Shown: piece after piece, positions 13,717 to 16,072 of the stretch
How the letters are laid out: the number at the start of each line of letters is the position of its first letter
Position numbering within the stretch: the stretch's first letter is position 1
From: JAUNKE01 sp041784625
Lineage (GTDB): Bacteria; Bacillota; Clostridia; Peptostreptococcales; Filifactoraceae
Length of the DNA stretch: 16,072 nt
Reading direction: 5' to 3'
Assembly (NCBI GenBank): GCA_041784625.1
Contig: JBHBDS010000121.1
Span: forward strand, 1-16,072
Notes under the pieces: generated by a model
The model's database searches: none
Seen by the model: the letters and a program-made list of their open reading frames with translations, nothing else
Told to the model about the DNA's origin: nothing
Translations under genes and position numbers: made by a program

Positions 13717-14850
13717 CTATCCTTTGTATTTTGTAATTTTGCGAATCTCACGGACATTCTTCTCGATAATTGGCGCAGCGATCTCGATATCCTCTATGCT
13801 GTTGAAATGCGAAAAAGAAAAACGAATGGCGGATTTTTTTGCTTCGTCGCTGAGGCCCAGTTCGCTGAGCACATGAGAGCCTTTTTTCTTCGCAGAACAA
13901 GCGGAACCAGCAGACACATAAATCCCTTCCGCCTCCAAAGAGTGGAGCAAAATCTCCGACGGTACTCCCAAAAACGAAATATTGAGAATATGCGGTGCAC
14001 CCTCGCTCGGCGAATTGATTTGGATGTTTGAAATGCCCATTAATTTTTCTAAAAAATATTTTTTGAGCGAATCCAAATGCGCTCGATACTCGTTCAAATT
14101 TTCTGCGCCAATTTCCACCGCTTTGCCGAATGCTGCGATACCGATCGTGTTCTCCGTGCCCGAGCGAAGTCCCATCTCCTGCCCGCCCCCAAATAGAATC
14201 GGCTTTATTTTTTCTGGATTACGGACATAGAGTGCACCACAGCCTTTTAGTCCATGGATTTTGTGTCCCGAGATGCTCAAAAAATCTACCTGCGCCGACT
14301 CCACATCGATTGGCATTTTCAAAAATGATTGCACCGCATCGACATGAAATTTGATCTTTGGATTTTTCTTCTTGATTTCTTTTCCCAGCCACTGGATGTC
14401 GAGAAGGTGTCCTGTCTCGTTGTTCACCTGCATCACGCTCACTAGTGAAGTATTTTCATCCACTGCTGCGATAATATCCTCGACAAAAATTTTCCCCTCT
14501 CGAGGTGAGATTCGAATGATTTTGCAATCCTCCTGCATTTTTTGCATCGCATTGAGCGTCGCCGAATGCTCATAGCTTGTTGTAATTATGCTCGAACCCT
14601 TTGGCATATTTTGGATCGCCAAATTGGACGACTCTGTGCCGCCCGAGGTAAAAATTATCGTCCCTTTTTCTGCCGCAAGCACCTGAAGAATTTTTCTTCT
14701 CACGGACTCGATTTGTTTTGAAATCGCAATCGCTTTATCATAAATCGCCGACGGATTATAATACTGAATCATCCGTTCATTCGCAACTTCAATCACCTCG
14801 TCGTAGGGTCTCGTTGTCGCCGCATTATCAAAATATATTTCTCTCTTCAT
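13717..14850 (-). CDS. iscS: Cysteine desulfurase (IscS/NifS family), probable sulfur donor for ThiI
   Basis: PLP enzyme that takes sulfur from L-cysteine onto an active-site Cys persulfide. Features in the 377-residue protein: YFDNAATT at the N-terminus, SYEHSATLNA (His95), NNETG (143-147), HVDAVQ (169-174), the PLP lysine in SISGHKIHGLKG (Lys197), RSGTEN (229-234), and the mobile-loop SAGSACSAKKKGSHVL with Cys318. The frame opens at 14925, but the ATG at 14850 has GAGG six bases upstream and gives the standard start. No iscU or iscR neighbour is visible, while thiI follows at once, so a role in tRNA thiolation, like B. subtilis NifZ, is more likely than general Fe-S assembly. It is the first gene of the long minus-strand run. 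Confidence 0.95.
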   Translation of the reverse strand: MKREIYFDNAATTRPYDEVIEVANERMIQYYNPSAIYDKAIAISKQIESVRRKILQVLAAEKGTIIFTSGGTESSNLAIQNMPKGSSIITTSYEHSATLNAMQKMQEDCKIIRISPREGKIFVEDIIAAVDENTSLVSVMQVNNETGHLLDIQWLGKEIKKKNPKIKFHVDAVQSFLKMPIDVESAQVDFLSISGHKIHGLKGCGALYVRNPEKIKPILFGGGQEMGLRSGTENTIGIAAFGKAVEIGAENLNEYRAHLDSLKKYFLEKLMGISNIQINSPSEGAPHILNISFLGVPSEILLHSLEAEGIYVSAGSACSAKKKGSHVLSELGLSDEAKKSAIRFSFSHFNSIEDIEIAAPIIEKNVREIRKITKYKG

Positions 14851-14883
14851 CAAAACCTCAATCATTTTCATATTTGCCACTAT

Positions 14884-14892
14884 AGTATACCA
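14884..14892 (-). promoter_or_regulatory. Extended -10 promoter candidate for iscS
   Basis: Minus strand TGGTATACT is an extended -10 element (TGn plus TATACT) about 34 bases before the iscS start. No convincing -35 hexamer lies at the right distance, which is common for extended -10 promoters. An inverted pair CACTAT (14878-14883) and ATAGTG (14911-14916) brackets it and could be an operator. Confidence 0.45.
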
Positions 14893-15078
14893 TATGTGAC
14901 AAAGCCTATAATAGTGTTGATTCAAAATTCTCTACACAAAACTTTCTCAAATCGTTAGGAAAAATTTTTTCTCTGCTCACCTGCCAAACAATTCCAATTA
15001 TAGCGCAGGTTTTTGCAATACTTTCGGGCGAGACGAGCAACAACTATCTTTGTTGTTATTATATTTTTCCAAAAACTC

Positions 15079-15107
15079 TTGATTACTTTGAGCGAATATC
15101 ATACAAT
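15079..15107 (+). promoter_or_regulatory. Sigma-A promoter for the asparaginase gene
   Basis: TTGATT (15079-15084), a 17-base spacer and TACAAT (15102-15107). The expected start near 15114 gives a leader of roughly 23 bases containing the AAAGGAG ribosome site (15123-15129). Confidence 0.75.
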
Positions 15108-15136
15108 TTAAGTAGAAAAACTAAAGGAGCCTTGCT

Positions 15137-16072
15137 ATGAGCAACAAACCAAAAATTGCGATCATCTTTACCGGCGGAACCATCTCGATGAGCGTGGACG
15201 AAGAAATCGGCGCAGCGATTCCATCACTCAACGGACAGGACATCATTTCAATGGTGACGAATATCGACAAACTTGCCGACATCGAAATCATCGAATACTC
15301 CGAAATTCCTGGGCCACACATTTCGTTTGAAATGCTTTTTGACATCCGAAAAATCATTTTGGATTTGGCAAAAAAAGAAGACATCACAGGAATCATCGTA
15401 ACGCACGGAACAGACACCTTGGAAGAATCCGCATATTTTTGGGATTTGACACTCGACATCCAAAAACCGGTCGTTGTGGTTGGGGCAATGCGTAACAGCT
15501 CGGAGCTTGGCTATGACGGCCCAGCGAATCTTGCAGCGGCGGTTTGTACGGCGATTTCTCCAAAAGCAATCGACAAAGGCGTGCTCGTCGTGCTCAACAA
15601 CGAAGTCAACACCGCACTCGAAGTAACCAAAACCAACACGTTGTCACTCAACACATTTCAATCTCGCTATGGCCCGATTGGAATTATCGACACCAATGAT
15701 TTTGTGGTACATCGCAATATCACAGGCAGAGATTTTATTGGCGCAAGCGATGTCGAGAAAAAAGTTTTTCTCATCAAATCATGCATCGATATGAATCCGC
15801 AGATTATCGATTTTTATCTGCAACAAGACGCCAAAGGAATCGTCATTGAAGCGATGGGTCGAGGAAATCTTCCGCCAAGTTTTTTGCCATACATAAAAAA
15901 AGCAATCGACAAAAATATTCCTGTCGTCATTGTCTCTCGCTGTCCATCAGGCCGAGTGATGTCAAGCTATGGCTACGAAGGCGGCGGAAAAATGCTCCAC
16001 GATATGGGCGTAATTTTTGGCGGCGAACTATCCGGACAAAAAGCAAGAATCAAACTGATGCTTGCGCTGAAC
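15137..16072 (+). CDS. ansA: L-asparaginase, cytoplasmic type (runs off right edge)
   Basis: Hydrolyses L-asparagine to aspartate and ammonia. The first 312 codons are present; usual length is about 325-340, so only a short C-terminal piece is missing. Signature 1 is FTGGTIS (Thr12, Thr15) and signature 2 is VTHGTDTLEESAYF with Thr92 and Asp93; Lys165 in EVTKTNT fits the conserved catalytic lysine. There is no signal peptide, so it should act in the cytoplasm. That suggests a type-I (AnsA-like) enzyme, although the type-I/type-II division is not firm by sequence alone. The ATG has AAAGGAG seven bases upstream and its own promoter. It stands divergent from iscS with no visible functional link; no fumarase or aspartase gene is adjacent in the visible part. 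Confidence 0.93.
   Translation, partial: MSNKPKIAIIFTGGTISMSVDEEIGAAIPSLNGQDIISMVTNIDKLADIEIIEYSEIPGPHISFEMLFDIRKIILDLAKKEDITGIIVTHGTDTLEESAYFWDLTLDIQKPVVVVGAMRNSSELGYDGPANLAAAVCTAISPKAIDKGVLVVLNNEVNTALEVTKTNTLSLNTFQSRYGPIGIIDTNDFVVHRNITGRDFIGASDVEKKVFLIKSCIDMNPQIIDFYLQQDAKGIVIEAMGRGNLPPSFLPYIKKAIDKNIPVVIVSRCPSGRVMSSYGYEGGGKMLHDMGVIFGGELSGQKARIKLMLALN

Larger units (their letters stand above)
14851..15136. other. Divergent intergenic region, iscS and asparaginase
   Basis: About 286 bases between two divergent genes. It holds the promoter elements listed separately. On the plus strand it also has two weak hairpins: ACCTGC/GCAGGT (14979-15010, loop 20 bases, then TTTT) and AACAAC/GTTGTT (15039-15057, loop 7 bases, then an AT-rich run). 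Neither is strong enough to call as a terminator. I see no riboswitch, T-box or open frame of note. Confidence 0.4.

Noticed and set aside
14851..14925. 25-residue N-terminal extension of the cysteine desulfurase
   Set aside because: It would start upstream of the likely promoter, lacks a ribosome site and does not match family N-termini.
15039..15068. Plus-strand hairpin with T-rich tail upstream of the asparaginase promoter
   Set aside because: Only six A/T-rich pairs and no plus-strand gene upstream to terminate; too weak to call.
14926..15078. T-box, riboswitch or small RNA in the iscS/asparaginase gap
   Set aside because: No T-box core, no conserved aptamer elements and no coherent long helix could be recognised.

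Overview
This window looks like chromosomal housekeeping DNA from a low-to-moderate-GC Firmicute, most likely an anaerobic clostridial lineage. The evidence is strong AGGAGG-type ribosome sites, sigma-A promoters with 17-bp spacers, the MEP pathway kinase IspE, a DUF1934 (YwiB-like) protein and a ThiI that ends without a rhodanese domain. I cannot place it at genus level. I saw no tRNA, rRNA, CRISPR array, insertion sequence, phage gene or defence system. No gene-free stretch exceeds 300 bases; the longest is about 286.

Layout from left to right. (1) The minus strand carries the N-terminal third to half of an FtsK/SpoIIIE DNA translocase, running off the left edge. It is preceded by a Fur-family regulator with a near-consensus promoter and an intrinsic terminator squeezed against the ftsK ribosome site. 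(2) A plus-strand EamA-type transporter is transcribed divergently from fur. It converges on a minus-strand unit ending in ftsH, and the two share a bidirectional terminator at 2986-3011. (3) The unit DUF1934-tilS-ftsH has its own promoter at 6924-6952. (4) A long minus-strand run follows in transcription order: iscS-like cysteine desulfurase, thiI, a GNAT acetyltransferase, folC, a cyclophilin, ispE, ddl, murI. Most junctions overlap or lie within a few bases; the exceptions are about 100 bases before the cyclophilin and 108 bases before ddl. (5) A plus-strand L-asparaginase, divergent from iscS, runs off the right edge and has a clear promoter.

Functionally the window joins tRNA modification (TilS lysidine; ThiI plus its probable sulfur donor for 4-thiouridine), peptidoglycan precursors (MurI D-glutamate, Ddl D-Ala-D-Ala), isoprenoid precursors (IspE), folate (FolC), protein quality control (FtsH, cyclophilin) and chromosome segregation (FtsK). 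Neighbours are mostly linked by shared transcription rather than one pathway, apart from the iscS-thiI and ddl-murI pairs.

No new multi-gene system is evident. The most unusual signals are: a roughly 67-residue Asn/Lys/Ser/Glu/Asp-rich insertion inside IspE; a similar low-complexity leader on FolC; mutually exclusive RNA pairings at the fur-ftsK junction (terminator versus sequestered ribosome site); a Fur homologue lacking part of the usual His-rich metal motif; a 39-codon open frame between folC and the cyclophilin gene; and two genes that appear to start at TTG.
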